NCBI GenBank assembly: GCA_027214255.1
Contig: JAPWHL010000024.1
Span: 1-58,763, forward strand
From: Roseovarius aestuarii
GTDB taxonomy: Bacteria; Pseudomonadota; Alphaproteobacteria; Rhodobacterales; Rhodobacteraceae
Reading direction: 5' to 3'
Length of the DNA stretch: 58,763 nt
Shown here one piece after another: positions 18,417-27,538 of the stretch (position 1 is the first letter of the stretch; each line of letters starts with the position of its first letter). Under the pieces are notes generated by a model. That model was given only the letters and a program-made list of their open reading frames with translations, had not been told where the DNA came from and ran no database searches. The translations under genes were made by a program, and so were the position numbers.

Positions 18417-19844
18417 ATGCTGAAACGGATCATTGAAACGACGCGGTCTGGCACCGGGTTGGCGTTGATTTTGTCCATTTGCATGGGCATGTCGCACCCT
18501 GTCTCGGCAGAAACGCGGGTTCCCTCCAGTGCGGGTGAAGTCCAGCTTAGTTTTGTGCCTGTGGTCAAGGCCGCGACGCCTGCGGTCGTCAACATCTATG
18601 CACGGCGCATTGTCGCCGGACAGGCCAGCCCGTTTGCGAATGATCCCTTCTTTGGCCCGCTGTTCGAAGGCTTTGGTGGCAATCGCCCGCGTGTCGAGAA
18701 CTCGCTGGGGTCCGGAGTGATCCTGTCAGATACGGGGATCGTTGTGTCGAATTACCATGTCATCGGACAAGCCACCGACATCCGTGTGGTGCTGAATGAC
18801 CGCCGGGAATATTCAGCCAAGGTGCTGTTGTCGGACGAAGAAAGCGATCTGGCGATTCTGCAACTTGAAGGTTTGGACAAGGAAGCGGAACTGGCCGCCT
18901 TGCCGTTGCGACAGGGCGACGACGTCGAGGTAGGAGAATTGGTTTTGGCTATCGGTAACCCGTTTGGCGTGGGGCAGACCGTCAGCAGCGGTATTGTGTC
19001 GGGGTTGGCGCGCTCGGGCGCGGTGACAGGCAGCGCACGCGGCTATTTTATCCAGACGGACGCACCGATCAACCCGGGGAATTCGGGCGGGGCGCTTGTT
19101 GATATGAACGGGCAATTGATCGGAATCAATACGTCGATCCTGACGCGCTCGGGCGGATCCAACGGTATTGGATTTGCTATCCCTGCGGCATTGGTGCGCC
19201 AGTTTGTGGCGCAGGCCGAGGCCGGGGAGACGCAGTTTCAACGCCCTTGGGCCGGTGTGACAGGTCAACCTCTCAGCGCCGATATGGCCGAGGGGCTGGG
19301 CCTGAACCGGGCAGGGGGTATTATCCTGTCGGACTTGCACGCGGACAGCCCATTTGCCGCCGCTGGTTTCTCTGCGGGGGATGTTATCCTTGCCGTGGAC
19401 GGGCAAGAGGTGAACACCCCTGCCGAGATGATCTATCGCATGTCGATCTCGGGGATCGGTTCCGAGTTGCAAGTCAGCACGCTTCAGGGTGGCGTGCAGC
19501 GCGAGGTGTCGGTTCCGATGCTGGCAGCCCCCGACACACCACCGCGCGCAGAACTGGTCACGGGGGAAGATGCCGCCATCCCCGGTCTTCGGTTCAGCAC
19601 GATCAATCCTGCGGTGATTGCGGAATATGACCTGCCTTTGACGGCGACCGGAGCGTTGATCGAAGATCCGGGTCGTATCGGGGCCCGAGCGGGCCTGAGG
19701 GCGGGGGATATCGTTCTGGGCGTCAATGGGCAGGACACACCGGACAGTACCAGCGTCAATGCGGCACTTGAGGCGGCGCGTGGCCGGTTGGTGTTGGATG
19801 TGGCACGCGGCCAAAGGCGTCTGAGCCTTCGGTTCCGGCTTTGA
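18417..19844 (+). CDS. degP: periplasmic serine endoprotease, DegP/HtrA family
   Basis: A 475-residue HtrA-type protease that degrades misfolded envelope proteins. A signal peptide is visible (residues 1-31, cleavage after VSA). The catalytic triad is His114 (SNYHVIG), Asp144 (ESDLAIL) and Ser223 (NPGNSGGAL). Two PDZ domains follow at about 265-355 and 385-470. AAGGAGAAA precedes the ATG. It is one base upstream of rarA. Whether it is the DegP, DegQ or DegS ortholog cannot be told here; two PDZ domains exclude a DegS type. Confidence 0.93.
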   Translation: MLKRIIETTRSGTGLALILSICMGMSHPVSAETRVPSSAGEVQLSFVPVVKAATPAVVNIYARRIVAGQASPFANDPFFGPLFEGFGGNRPRVENSLGSGVILSDTGIVVSNYHVIGQATDIRVVLNDRREYSAKVLLSDEESDLAILQLEGLDKEAELAALPLRQGDDVEVGELVLAIGNPFGVGQTVSSGIVSGLARSGAVTGSARGYFIQTDAPINPGNSGGALVDMNGQLIGINTSILTRSGGSNGIGFAIPAALVRQFVAQAEAGETQFQRPWAGVTGQPLSADMAEGLGLNRAGGIILSDLHADSPFAAAGFSAGDVILAVDGQEVNTPAEMIYRMSISGIGSELQVSTLQGGVQREVSVPMLAAPDTPPRAELVTGEDAAIPGLRFSTINPAVIAEYDLPLTATGALIEDPGRIGARAGLRAGDIVLGVNGQDTPDSTSVNAALEAARGRLVLDVARGQRRLSLRFRL

Positions 19845-19845
19845 T

Positions 19846-21168
19846 ATGGCGGATCTGTTTGAAACCCCGCCCGAAAATGGCCCGTCACAAGAAGCCCATG
19901 GCGCTGCTCCGCGCCCCTTGGCAGATCGGTTGCGGCCGCGCTCTCTGAGCGAAGTTATCGGCCAACCCCAGGTTTTGGGAGCAGATGCGCCGCTGGGGGT
20001 GATGCTGGGTGCGGGCAGTCTGAGCAGCTTGATTTTCTGGGGGCCGCCGGGCGTGGGGAAAACCACGATTGCGCGGCTTCTGGCGGATGAAACCGATCTG
20101 CATTTTGTGCAGATCAGTGCGATTTTTTCTGGCGTACCCGAATTGCGCAAAGTGTTTGATGCGGCCAAGCACCGGCGCGCGAACGGGCAGGGCACGTTGT
20201 TGTTCGTGGATGAGATTCACCGCTTTAACAAGGCACAGCAGGACGGGTTCCTGCCGCATATGGAGGATGGCACGATCCTGTTGGTCGGTGCGACCACCGA
20301 GAACCCCAGCTTTGAGCTGAACGCGGCCCTTCTCAGCCGGTCTCAGGTGCTGGTGCTGGAGCGCTTGAAACTGGCCGATCTGGAGGTGTTGACCCAGCGC
20401 GCCGAAGGTGCGCTGAAGCGCACCTTACCGCTGGACGGACCCGCGCGCGAAGCCTTGCTTGAGATGGCGGACGGGGACGGGCGTGCATTGTTGAACCTGA
20501 TCGAGCAGGTGGCGGCATGGAGCGTCACAGGCAAGCTGAACACCGAAGGTCTGGCCAAGCGACTTATGAAGCGCGCGGCGAAATACGACAAATCAGGCGA
20601 TGAGCATTACAACCTGATCTCGGCGCTGCATAAATCTGTGCGCGGCTCGGATCCGGAAGCCGCGCTTTATTGGTTGGCGCGGATGCTGACCGGAGGGGAA
20701 GATCCCCGCTATCTGGCGCGACGGATCACCCGTATGGCGATCGAGGATATCGGGTTGGCCGACACCCACGCGCATCGCGTGTGCCTGGATGCGTGGGAAA
20801 CCTATGAACGCCTTGGCAGTCCGGAGGGGGAGTTGGCATTGGGGCAGGCTGTGATCTATTTGGCCTTGGCACCAAAATCCAATGCGGGCTATGCCGGGTT
20901 CAAGGCTGCATTGCGCGAGGCCAAGAAAACCGGCTCCGAACCACCCCCAAAGCACATTCTGAACGCCCCGACCGGGCTGATGAAAGAGCAGGGTTACGGC
21001 GTGGGTTATGCTTATGACCACGATGCCGAAGACGGGTTTTCGGGGCAGAACTATTTTCCCGATGGCATGAAACGTCCGGTTCTCTATCAACCAGTAGAAC
21101 GCGGTTTCGAGCGCGATTTGAAGAAACGCATGGACTATTTCTCTAAGTTGCGCGCGCGGCGGAAGTAG
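19846..21168 (+). CDS. rarA: replication-associated recombination protein A (AAA+)
   Basis: RarA/MgsA, 440 residues, an AAA+ ATPase acting at stalled replication forks with SSB. Walker A is at 66-73 (GPPGVGKT) and Walker B at 118-123 (LLFVDE). The arginine region and the family ending with [19 protein letters not shown] follow. It begins one base after degP, so the two are co-transcribed and probably coupled. Confidence 0.95.
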   Translation: MADLFETPPENGPSQEAHGAAPRPLADRLRPRSLSEVIGQPQVLGADAPLGVMLGAGSLSSLIFWGPPGVGKTTIARLLADETDLHFVQISAIFSGVPELRKVFDAAKHRRANGQGTLLFVDEIHRFNKAQQDGFLPHMEDGTILLVGATTENPSFELNAALLSRSQVLVLERLKLADLEVLTQRAEGALKRTLPLDGPAREALLEMADGDGRALLNLIEQVAAWSVTGKLNTEGLAKRLMKRAAKYDKSGDEHYNLISALHKSVRGSDPEAALYWLARMLTGGEDPRYLARRITRMAIEDIGLADTHAHRVCLDAWETYERLGSPEGELALGQAVIYLALAPKSNAGYAGFKAALREAKKTGSEPPPKHILNAPTGLMKEQGYGVGYAYDHDAEDGFSGQNYFPDGMKRPVLYQPVERGFERDLKKRMDYFSKLRARRK

Positions 21169-21448
21169 CTGGGTTTGCGAGAAAATGTCGTTTTTAGACC
21201 ATTGATTTCGAATCACGACCTTGGGCAGTACCCTAGTTAGTTGGGTGCAACCCAAAAAAGAGCCTTAAAATGATAGTACAAGCAAAACTACGGGGTGGTC
21301 GCCTGTGGCTTTTCGTGTTTTGTTGGTAACATGTCGCATTTGAGCCGCCGATATTGCACTCGACTTAGGACACTCGGAAAACGCCCGTGCGTTCGGGTGG
21401 CGACGAGACCCGACAATTCAATCCAATAAAAAACTTAGGGGAGACACC
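21169..21448. other. intergenic region before ABC importer
   Basis: No gene is seen. It contains a small palindrome TTGGGT-GCA-ACCCAA (21241-21255) followed by a run of A, and TAAAAT at 21266-21271. The region must contain the promoter of the four-gene importer operon, but I see no convincing -35/-10 pair with normal spacing. Confidence 0.5.
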
Positions 21449-23059
21449 ATGACAAAGGTCAAAGACCAAATGATGATCGACACGCTGGCCCAAGCGGCCC
21501 GTGAGGGCACGATTTCGCGCCGGTCGTTCATGCATTATTCAATGGCAGCCGGGATGACTGCAACCGCAGCGACCGGGCTTTGGACAACCAAGGCGCAGGC
21601 CGAACCCAAGCGCGGCGGCACGTTCCGCATTGCGCAGCATGATGGCAACACGGGCGATTCCCATGATCCGGGCCTGTATGAATCCAATGCCGAAATCCTG
21701 AACGCTCATACACACCGCGCGTTCTTGACGATGATCAATACCGATGGCACCTTGGGCCCAGATGTCGCGAGCGAATGGTCGGCAACGGCAGACGCGTCGG
21801 AATGGACGTTCAAGTTGAACCCAAAGGCGACGTTCCATTCAGGTGGCAAGGTAACGGCCGAGGATGTCGTTGCGTCGATGAATTTTCACCGCGGTGACGC
21901 AACCACTTCGGCGGCCAAGGCCCTGCTGGCGAGTGTGACAGATATTGTTGCGGATGACGAACACACCGTGACGTTCAAAATGGATGCGGGCAACGCGGAC
22001 CTGCCTTGGCTGATGACCGACTATCATCTGGTCATTCTGCCGCGCAACGATGATGGCACGGCCAACTGGCAAAGCGGCGACGGCTGTGGCCCGTATGTTT
22101 TGAAAGACTGGAAGCCGGGCGTTAGCGCCAGCTTTACCCGCCATGAAGACTGGCACGGTGAAGGTGCGTATTTTGACGCGGTTGAAGTGACCTATATCAA
22201 CGATCCCAACGCCCGTCAGACGGCTTTGGTGACGGGGGATGTCGATGCGACCAGCCTGTTGGAAAACAAGACGATGTCACTGTTGATGCGTCAGCCCGAC
22301 GTTGACATCATCAACATCCCTTCGGCTCAGGCGATCACCATGCCGATGTTCTGTGATCAGGCACCTTTTGACAATGTCGACGTGCGCAAAGCGCTGAAAC
22401 TGTCGATGAATCGCGAAGAGCTGGTCGAGAAAATCGCATTTGGTGCGGCTACGGTTGGGAATGATTTCCACCACTCGCCCGCCATGCCTTATTGGCCCGA
22501 AGGGATCGAGCAGACACAGTATGACCCCGATCAGGCCAAGTCGCTGTTGAAGAAAGCCGGCATGGAGAACCTGTCGGTTAGCTTTAGCACGGCGGACTCG
22601 ATCACGGCGGGGGCTGTCGATCTGGCGATCCTCTATTCCGAACAGGCCAAGGCCTCGGGGATCGACATCAAAGCCGTGCGCGAGCCGAATGACGGGTATT
22701 ATTCGGATGTCTGGCTGAAGAAACCATGGTGCATGGTTGTTTGGGGGGCCCGTCCAACGCCTGACGTCATGTACAGCCTTGCGTACAAGGACGACGCGGC
22801 ATGGAACGAGTCGCATTGGCAGAACGAAGAGTTCAACAAGCTGCTGTTGCAAGCCAAAGCCGAACTGGACGACTCGCTGCGTGCGGAAATGTACCGCGAC
22901 ATGGCGATTCTGGCCAAAGATGATGGGGGCACGATCATCCCGTTCTTCCCGAACTTCGTCTACGGCATCCGCAAAAACGTCGGGACAACCGGCGAATATG
23001 CAGCCAGTTGGCACATGGACGGATATCGCGCCGCCAGCCGCTGGTGGTTCAATGCCTAA
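21449..23059 (+). CDS. ABC transporter substrate-binding protein, peptide/opine type, Tat-exported
   Basis: A 536-residue periplasmic binding protein of the SBP_bac_5 (DppA/OppA-like) family. The N-terminus carries a twin-arginine motif SRRSFM (23-28), a hydrophobic stretch and AQA before the mature GGTFRIAQHDG. The body contains the typical DPxxQTALVTGDVDA and SQAITMPM regions. TAGGGGAGA precedes the ATG. It is the first gene of the importer; the larger distance to the permease gene (202 bp) with a terminator between them suggests it is made in excess. The ligand (peptide, opine, amine or other) cannot be told. Confidence 0.9.
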   Translation: MTKVKDQMMIDTLAQAAREGTISRRSFMHYSMAAGMTATAATGLWTTKAQAEPKRGGTFRIAQHDGNTGDSHDPGLYESNAEILNAHTHRAFLTMINTDGTLGPDVASEWSATADASEWTFKLNPKATFHSGGKVTAEDVVASMNFHRGDATTSAAKALLASVTDIVADDEHTVTFKMDAGNADLPWLMTDYHLVILPRNDDGTANWQSGDGCGPYVLKDWKPGVSASFTRHEDWHGEGAYFDAVEVTYINDPNARQTALVTGDVDATSLLENKTMSLLMRQPDVDIINIPSAQAITMPMFCDQAPFDNVDVRKALKLSMNREELVEKIAFGAATVGNDFHHSPAMPYWPEGIEQTQYDPDQAKSLLKKAGMENLSVSFSTADSITAGAVDLAILYSEQAKASGIDIKAVREPNDGYYSDVWLKKPWCMVVWGARPTPDVMYSLAYKDDAAWNESHWQNEEFNKLLLQAKAELDDSLRAEMYRDMAILAKDDGGTIIPFFPNFVYGIRKNVGTTGEYAASWHMDGYRAASRWWFNA

Positions 23060-23067
23060 ATGAAACG

Positions 23068-23096
23068 CCCGGCATCTTTAAAGGTGCCGGGTTTTT
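23068..23096 (+). terminator. terminator after the binding-protein gene
   Basis: CCCGGCATCTT (23068-23078) pairs with AAGGTGCCGGG (23081-23091; one G-T pair) and TTTTT follows. It stands 8 bases after the stop and probably lets only part of the transcripts continue into the permease genes, a common ABC-operon design. Confidence 0.85.
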
Positions 23097-23261
23097 CAAC
23101 ACCCGGATGCCGTCGCAACGCGGCGGTGTTCGGGACTGATAGCTGAAAATCCATAGGGCACAGTGGCTCCATGCCGACTGTCATATGGCAAAAATCTGTT
23201 ACACAAGTCCGGACTGCTTTGGAAAGAGGCAGCCTAACGGGCATAAACAGGAGAGGGATTT

Positions 23262-24218
23262 ATGGGAGACATACTGGGGCTTGTTGGAAAACGGCTCGGA
23301 CTAGGGCTGGTCATTCTTTTGATCATCTCGGTCATCATCTTCTTCATGGTCGAGCTGTTACCGGGCGACATTGCCGAGGCAGTACTTGGTCAAGGGGCAA
23401 CAAAAGAAAACCTGGCCGCGATGCGCGAACAGATGGGGCTGAACCAGCCAGCCATCTGGCGGTATCTCCAATGGTTGGGTGGCGCGCTGACACTGGATTT
23501 CGGTAGTTCCATCGTGACACAGGAACCTGTGATGAGTGTTATCGGCGCTCGGTTTGCCAATACGTTGTTTCTTGCGGCATATGCCGCTGTGATCGCGGTC
23601 CCGTTCGCAATCATTCTGGGTGTGATTGTCGCCCTGTTGCGCAACACGGTCTTTGACCGCGTCGCCAACGTTTTGACGCTGACTTCGATCTCTAGCCCCG
23701 AGTTCTTTCTGGGTTATATCCTGATCCTGTTCTTTTCTGTCAAATGGGGCATGTTTCCTGCGATTGCCAGCCTTAGCGAAGGTATGTCTTTTGCCGACTT
23801 GCTGGAGCGGACGTTCCTGCCTGCGTTGACGCTGGTTCTGGTCGTTGTGGCACATATGATGCGTATGACCCGTGCTGCCATCATCAACCTTCTGGCCAGT
23901 CCCTATATCGAGATGGCGCGGCTGAAAGGGGCACCGCCGTGGAAAGTGATCGTCAAACACGCGCTGCCCAATGCATGGGCCCCCATTATCAACGTGGTCG
24001 CGCTGAACCTTGCGTATCTGATCACGGGTGTAGTTCTGGTCGAAGTGGTGTTCGTTTATCCCGGCGTTGGCCAAGCCTTGGTTGATGCTGTGTCCAAGCG
24101 TGACTTCCCGGTCGTGCAGGCCTGCTGTTTGATCTTCGCTGCGACTTTCATCTTGCTGAACCTTGCAGCAGACGTAGGCGCTATCCTGACCAATCCGCGT
24201 TTGCGGCATCCGAAATAA
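23262..24218 (+). CDS. ABC importer permease, DppB type
   Basis: A 318-residue inner-membrane permease with about six transmembrane helices. The coupling loop is EMARLKGAPPWKVIVKHALPNA (about 212-233), which docks on the ATPase. The N-terminal GLVGKRLGLGLVILLIISVI and the motif PGDIAE are typical of the DppB/OppB family. AGGAGAGGG precedes the ATG. It forms the transmembrane pore with the next gene product. Confidence 0.92.
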   Translation: MGDILGLVGKRLGLGLVILLIISVIIFFMVELLPGDIAEAVLGQGATKENLAAMREQMGLNQPAIWRYLQWLGGALTLDFGSSIVTQEPVMSVIGARFANTLFLAAYAAVIAVPFAIILGVIVALLRNTVFDRVANVLTLTSISSPEFFLGYILILFFSVKWGMFPAIASLSEGMSFADLLERTFLPALTLVLVVVAHMMRMTRAAIINLLASPYIEMARLKGAPPWKVIVKHALPNAWAPIINVVALNLAYLITGVVLVEVVFVYPGVGQALVDAVSKRDFPVVQACCLIFAATFILLNLAADVGAILTNPRLRHPK

Positions 24219-24230
24219 GGGGGTGAAGAC

Positions 24231-25292
24231 ATGAGCACTTTTGTAATCGGCTATTACGCCCTACTTCTGACGGCCTCGACCGCTGCGGCCTATTTCAACA
24301 AGCGACAGCCTTTCATGATGCTGTTCTCGCTGACATTGGTGTCCTTTATTGTCGGCATCATCGGCGGAGCAGGTGCATTGCGCGCTATTGCCTTTGCCGC
24401 GGCTGCCTTGGCATTGGCGGCGATGGTCAGCTACGCGTTCCGCGAATTTCTGATCAATATCGTTGGTCGGGAATTGGGCAAAGAGCTGCGCACGGCACCT
24501 TTGACGGCAGCCTTCGGGATGTTTGTCATCTTTGTCTATGCGATTGCGGGCATTTTCGCACCTTGGATTGCGCCACATGGCGAGGCCGAGGTTATCAGTT
24601 CGGCCTTCGCTCCGGCGGATGCCAACATGCTGCTGGGGGCCGACCAACTGGGCCGCGATATGTTCAGCAGGCTGGTGTATGGTACGCGCAATTCGGTCGG
24701 GCTGGCCCTCACTGCGACTATCGCTGCGTTTGTTATGGGGGCGGGCGCTGGCCTGCTGGCCGCGACCAAAGGCGGGTGGTTCGACAACTTTATGGGGCGC
24801 TTTGCGGATGTGATCATGTCGATTCCGTCGCTGATCTTTGCCCTGTTGATGTTGTCGATCTTTGGCCCGTCCATGCCCGTCATCATCATCGCGGTCGCAA
24901 TCATCTATGCGCCGCGCGTCTTTCGTCTGACACGGGCGGTTGCAGGCAACGTTGTCGTGATGGACTATATCGAGGCCGCCAAGCTGCGGGGGGAAGGCAC
25001 CGGTTATCTGATCCGGCGCGAAATCCTGCCCAATTCGACCGCGCCATTGATTGCCGAATTCGGGCTGGAGTTCTGTTTCGTGTTCCTGTTGGTCGCGGGC
25101 CTGTCGTTCCTTGGGCTGGGTATTCAGCCTCCGACGGCAGACTGGGGATCTATGGTGCGTGAAAATGCAACCCTGATCTCGTTTGGCGAAATCACACCGC
25201 TTATCCCTGCCGCCGCCATCGCGCTTTTGACCGTTGCGGTCAACTTTGTGGTGGATTGGATGCTGCACCGGTCGTCCGGTTTGAAGGAGTAA
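24231..25292 (+). CDS. ABC importer permease, DppC type with extra N-terminal helices
   Basis: A 353-residue permease. The C-terminal ~280 residues match DppC/OppC, with LGADQLGRDMFSRLVYGTRNS and the coupling EAAKLRGEGTGYLIRREILPN. About 80 N-terminal residues add two or three hydrophobic segments beyond the usual ~300-residue form. It follows the first permease by 12 bases and precedes the ATPase by 6. Confidence 0.92.
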   Translation: MSTFVIGYYALLLTASTAAAYFNKRQPFMMLFSLTLVSFIVGIIGGAGALRAIAFAAAALALAAMVSYAFREFLINIVGRELGKELRTAPLTAAFGMFVIFVYAIAGIFAPWIAPHGEAEVISSAFAPADANMLLGADQLGRDMFSRLVYGTRNSVGLALTATIAAFVMGAGAGLLAATKGGWFDNFMGRFADVIMSIPSLIFALLMLSIFGPSMPVIIIAVAIIYAPRVFRLTRAVAGNVVVMDYIEAAKLRGEGTGYLIRREILPNSTAPLIAEFGLEFCFVFLLVAGLSFLGLGIQPPTADWGSMVRENATLISFGEITPLIPAAAIALLTVAVNFVVDWMLHRSSGLKE

Positions 25293-25298
25293 TCAAGG

Positions 25299-26984
25299 AT
25301 GCCTAAGAAAAAAGAAGTCCTGCTGAAAATCCGTGACCTGAAAATTCAGGGATATTCGGATGAAACATGGGTCGACATCATCAAAGGTGTCGATCTGACC
25401 CTGCACCGCGGTGAAGTGATGGGCCTGATCGGCGAATCCGGTGCGGGAAAATCCACCATCGGCGCTGCGGCGATGGGCTATGCCCGTGACGGCACGCGCA
25501 TCACCGAAGACTCATCCATCGAGTTTGACGGGATGGAACTGACCACGGCCACCGAAGGCGAACGGCGTGCATTGCGGGGCGCTCGCATCGCCTATGTGGC
25601 GCAATCGGCGGCGGCATCGTTCAATCCGGCGCATAAGATCATCGATCAGCACACCGAAGCGCCGCTTCAGTATCGTTTGAAAAAACGGATGGAGGCCCAA
25701 GAAGACGCGGTTGACCTGTACAATCGTTTGCGGCTGCCAAATCCCGCGGAAATCGGGTTTCGGTATCCGCATCAGGTGTCCGGCGGACAGTTGCAGCGCG
25801 CGATGACGGCGATGGCTATGTCCTGCCGTCCCGATCTGATCATCTTTGATGAGCCGACAACAGCGTTGGATGTAACCACTCAGATCGAGGTTCTGGCCGC
25901 GATCCGAGACATTGTAGAGCAGTTCAACACCGCGGCGCTTTACATCACGCATGACCTTGCCGTGGTGGCGCAGATGGCCGACACGATCAAAGTGCTGCTG
26001 AAAGGCAGCGAGGTTGAAGAAGCGCCTACTGCGGAAATGCTGAGCAATCCAAAAGAGGATTACACCAAATCCCTCTGGGCGGTGCGCAGCTTTGAATCGC
26101 CGCAACGGTTCCGCAAAGAAGGTGCGACGCCGCTGATCTCGGTCAAAGAGGTGGACGCGGCCTATAGCGCCGGGCCCAAGATTCTGAACAATGTCAGCTT
26201 TGACATCCACGAAGGCATGACTGTCGCCGTGGTCGGGGAATCCGGGTCGGGCAAGTCGACTTGCGCGCGGGTTATCACGGGGCTTTTGCCACCGCAAAAG
26301 GGTGAAATCCTGTTCAAGGGGGAACCATTCCCGGCTGATTACCGACAGCGGAACAAGGATCAACTGCGGCAGTGTCAGATGATCTATCAAATGGCCGACA
26401 CGGCGCTGAATCCCAAGGTCAAGATCTCGGAAATTATCGGGCGCCCGGCGCAGTTCTATTCCGGTCTCAAGGGGGCTGCCCTGAAGGCGCGGGTAGATGA
26501 ATTGTTGGACCTGATCGAGCTGGACCCCTCCAAGTACTATAACCGCTATCCACCCGAGCTGTCCGGTGGGCAGAAACAGCGGATCGGGATCGCACGGGCG
26601 CTGGCTGCGGAGCCATCGTTTATCATCTGTGATGAGGTGACATCGGCATTGGATCAGTTGGTGGCGGAAGGCATTCTGCGCCTGCTGGATCGGTTGCAGA
26701 ACGAGTTGAACCTGGCCTACATGTTCATCACACACGATCTGGCCACTGTGCGCTCTATCGCCGATGAGGTGATCGTGATGCAGCACGGCAAGGTGGTCGA
26801 GCAGGGGCCGAAGGACGACATGTTCAAGCCGCCGCACCATCCCTATACCGATCTGTTGCTTAGTTCGGTGCCCGAGATGGATCCCAATTGGCTGTCCACG
26901 TTGCTTGAAGAGCGTGGCGTTGACAATCTGGGTGACGCAGCTGCGGCCAAGATCGACCCGAACGACGCCAAAATCGTGCGCTAA
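25299..26984 (+). CDS. ABC importer ATPase, two fused ATP-binding domains
   Basis: A 561-residue fusion of DppD- and DppF-like ATPases that powers uptake. Domain 1 has Walker A 45-52 (GESGAGKS), signature SGGQ at 161-164 and Walker B IIFDE at 181-185. Domain 2 has Walker A 313-320, SGGQ at 422-425 and Walker B with CDEVTSALD at 444-452. An oligopeptide-type C-terminal region (FKPPHHPYTDLLLSSVPE) ends the protein. AAGGAGT precedes the ATG. Confidence 0.93.
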   Translation: MPKKKEVLLKIRDLKIQGYSDETWVDIIKGVDLTLHRGEVMGLIGESGAGKSTIGAAAMGYARDGTRITEDSSIEFDGMELTTATEGERRALRGARIAYVAQSAAASFNPAHKIIDQHTEAPLQYRLKKRMEAQEDAVDLYNRLRLPNPAEIGFRYPHQVSGGQLQRAMTAMAMSCRPDLIIFDEPTTALDVTTQIEVLAAIRDIVEQFNTAALYITHDLAVVAQMADTIKVLLKGSEVEEAPTAEMLSNPKEDYTKSLWAVRSFESPQRFRKEGATPLISVKEVDAAYSAGPKILNNVSFDIHEGMTVAVVGESGSGKSTCARVITGLLPPQKGEILFKGEPFPADYRQRNKDQLRQCQMIYQMADTALNPKVKISEIIGRPAQFYSGLKGAALKARVDELLDLIELDPSKYYNRYPPELSGGQKQRIGIARALAAEPSFIICDEVTSALDQLVAEGILRLLDRLQNELNLAYMFITHDLATVRSIADEVIVMQHGKVVEQGPKDDMFKPPHHPYTDLLLSSVPEMDPNWLSTLLEERGVDNLGDAAAAKIDPNDAKIVR

Positions 26985-26993
26985 AACGCGCCT

Positions 26994-27027
26994 TTGGCGG
27001 TCGCCTTGAGGGCAAGGCGACCGCCAA
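26994..27027 (+). terminator. hairpin 1 after ABC operon
   Basis: A perfect 15-bp inverted repeat (26994-27008 with 27013-27027), loop AGGG, begins 9 bases after the ATPase stop. There is no T run. It is the first of three consecutive strong hairpins. Confidence 0.6.
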
Positions 27028-27031
27028 GATA

Positions 27032-27049
27032 CCGGGGCCGTGGCCCCGG
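27032..27049 (+). terminator. hairpin 2 after ABC operon
   Basis: CCGGGGCC (27032-27039) and GGCCCCGG (27042-27049) form an 8-bp palindrome with a two-base centre. The hairpin loop would need to open by one or two pairs. It lies 4 bases behind the first hairpin. Confidence 0.45.
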
Positions 27050-27056
27050 ATAATAC

Positions 27057-27090
27057 AAACCGGCGCAGAGAGTGATCTCTGCGCCGGTTT
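27057..27090 (+). terminator. hairpin 3, intrinsic terminator of ABC operon
   Basis: A perfect 15-bp inverted repeat (27057-27071 with 27076-27090) with a GTGA loop, which has the GNRA form, ends in TTT and CTGTTT. Since it begins AAA it can also work on the converging minus-strand transcript of the microprotein genes. Confidence 0.8.
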
Positions 27091-27163
27091 CTGTTTGGAT
27101 GTAAGGGCAGCTATGGCGCGTGCCCGTTTGGCGATGCATCTGGAGATGGCCGTCAGCCGGCCG

Positions 27164-27283
27164 TCAGAGGATGACCATCGCAGATCCTACCATCGTCGCA
27201 ACGATGACGCCGTACACCACCAATACAGCGGGCAAAGATGCGCTGTGGGCGCGCAATTCACGGTTCAGCTCGTCTCGTGTCAT
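27164..27283 (-). CDS. membrane microprotein, 39 residues (copy 1)
   Basis: A small protein of 39 residues. It starts MTRDELNRELRAHSAS, a charged amphipathic N-terminus, followed by one hydrophobic helix (LPAVLVVYGVIVATMVGSAMVIL). AGGAG lies 7 bases before the ATG. It is a close paralogue of the gene at 27416-27538, with the first 11 residues identical and PAVLVVYG shared. Synonymous differences in the shared part indicate selection on the protein. I do not recognise a family. Likely a single-pass inner-membrane protein, N-terminus in the cytoplasm, perhaps a subunit or regulator of a larger membrane complex. Confidence 0.7.
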   Translation of the reverse strand: MTRDELNRELRAHSASLPAVLVVYGVIVATMVGSAMVIL

Positions 27284-27415
27284 GGTCGGGCTCCTGAAAA
27301 GGGGAGGGCGCATAGCCCCGGCCAAATAGAATAATGCGGCGGCTGGCCTGCGCCAAACGCTGCATGGTGTGGAATGTCGGGGGATGCGCGGGCCTTGGCC
27401 CGACTGCGGATTTGT

Positions 27416-27538
27416 CTAGGCGGTGATCGCCATTGCGGACAAGACCAAAGTACCAACCAGCATACCGTAAACGACCAATACAGCTGGGAAGGTGGCACTA
27501 TGCATGCGCAGTTCGCGGTTCAGTTCGTCCCTAGTCAT
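27416..27538 (-). CDS. membrane microprotein, 40 residues (copy 2)
   Basis: A 40-residue paralogue of the downstream copy, starting MTRDELNRELRMHSATF and then a single hydrophobic helix with PAVLVVYGMLVGTLVLSAM. It has a very strong site, AAAGGAGG, 6 bases before the ATG. It is the upstream member of the pair on the minus strand, 132 bp from copy 1. Each copy has its own ribosome-binding site. Function unknown; the two might be isoforms used under different conditions. Confidence 0.75.
   Translation of the reverse strand: MTRDELNRELRMHSATFPAVLVVYGMLVGTLVLSAMAITA

Noticed and set aside
18813..20195. A 460-codon minus-strand frame opposite degP and rarA
   Set aside because: Antisense to two clear genes with catalytic motifs, and no family features.
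21241..21255. TTGGGT-GCA-ACCCAA as a terminator of rarA
   Set aside because: On the plus strand it is followed by A residues, not T. It would terminate only minus-strand transcripts, for which no gene is seen.
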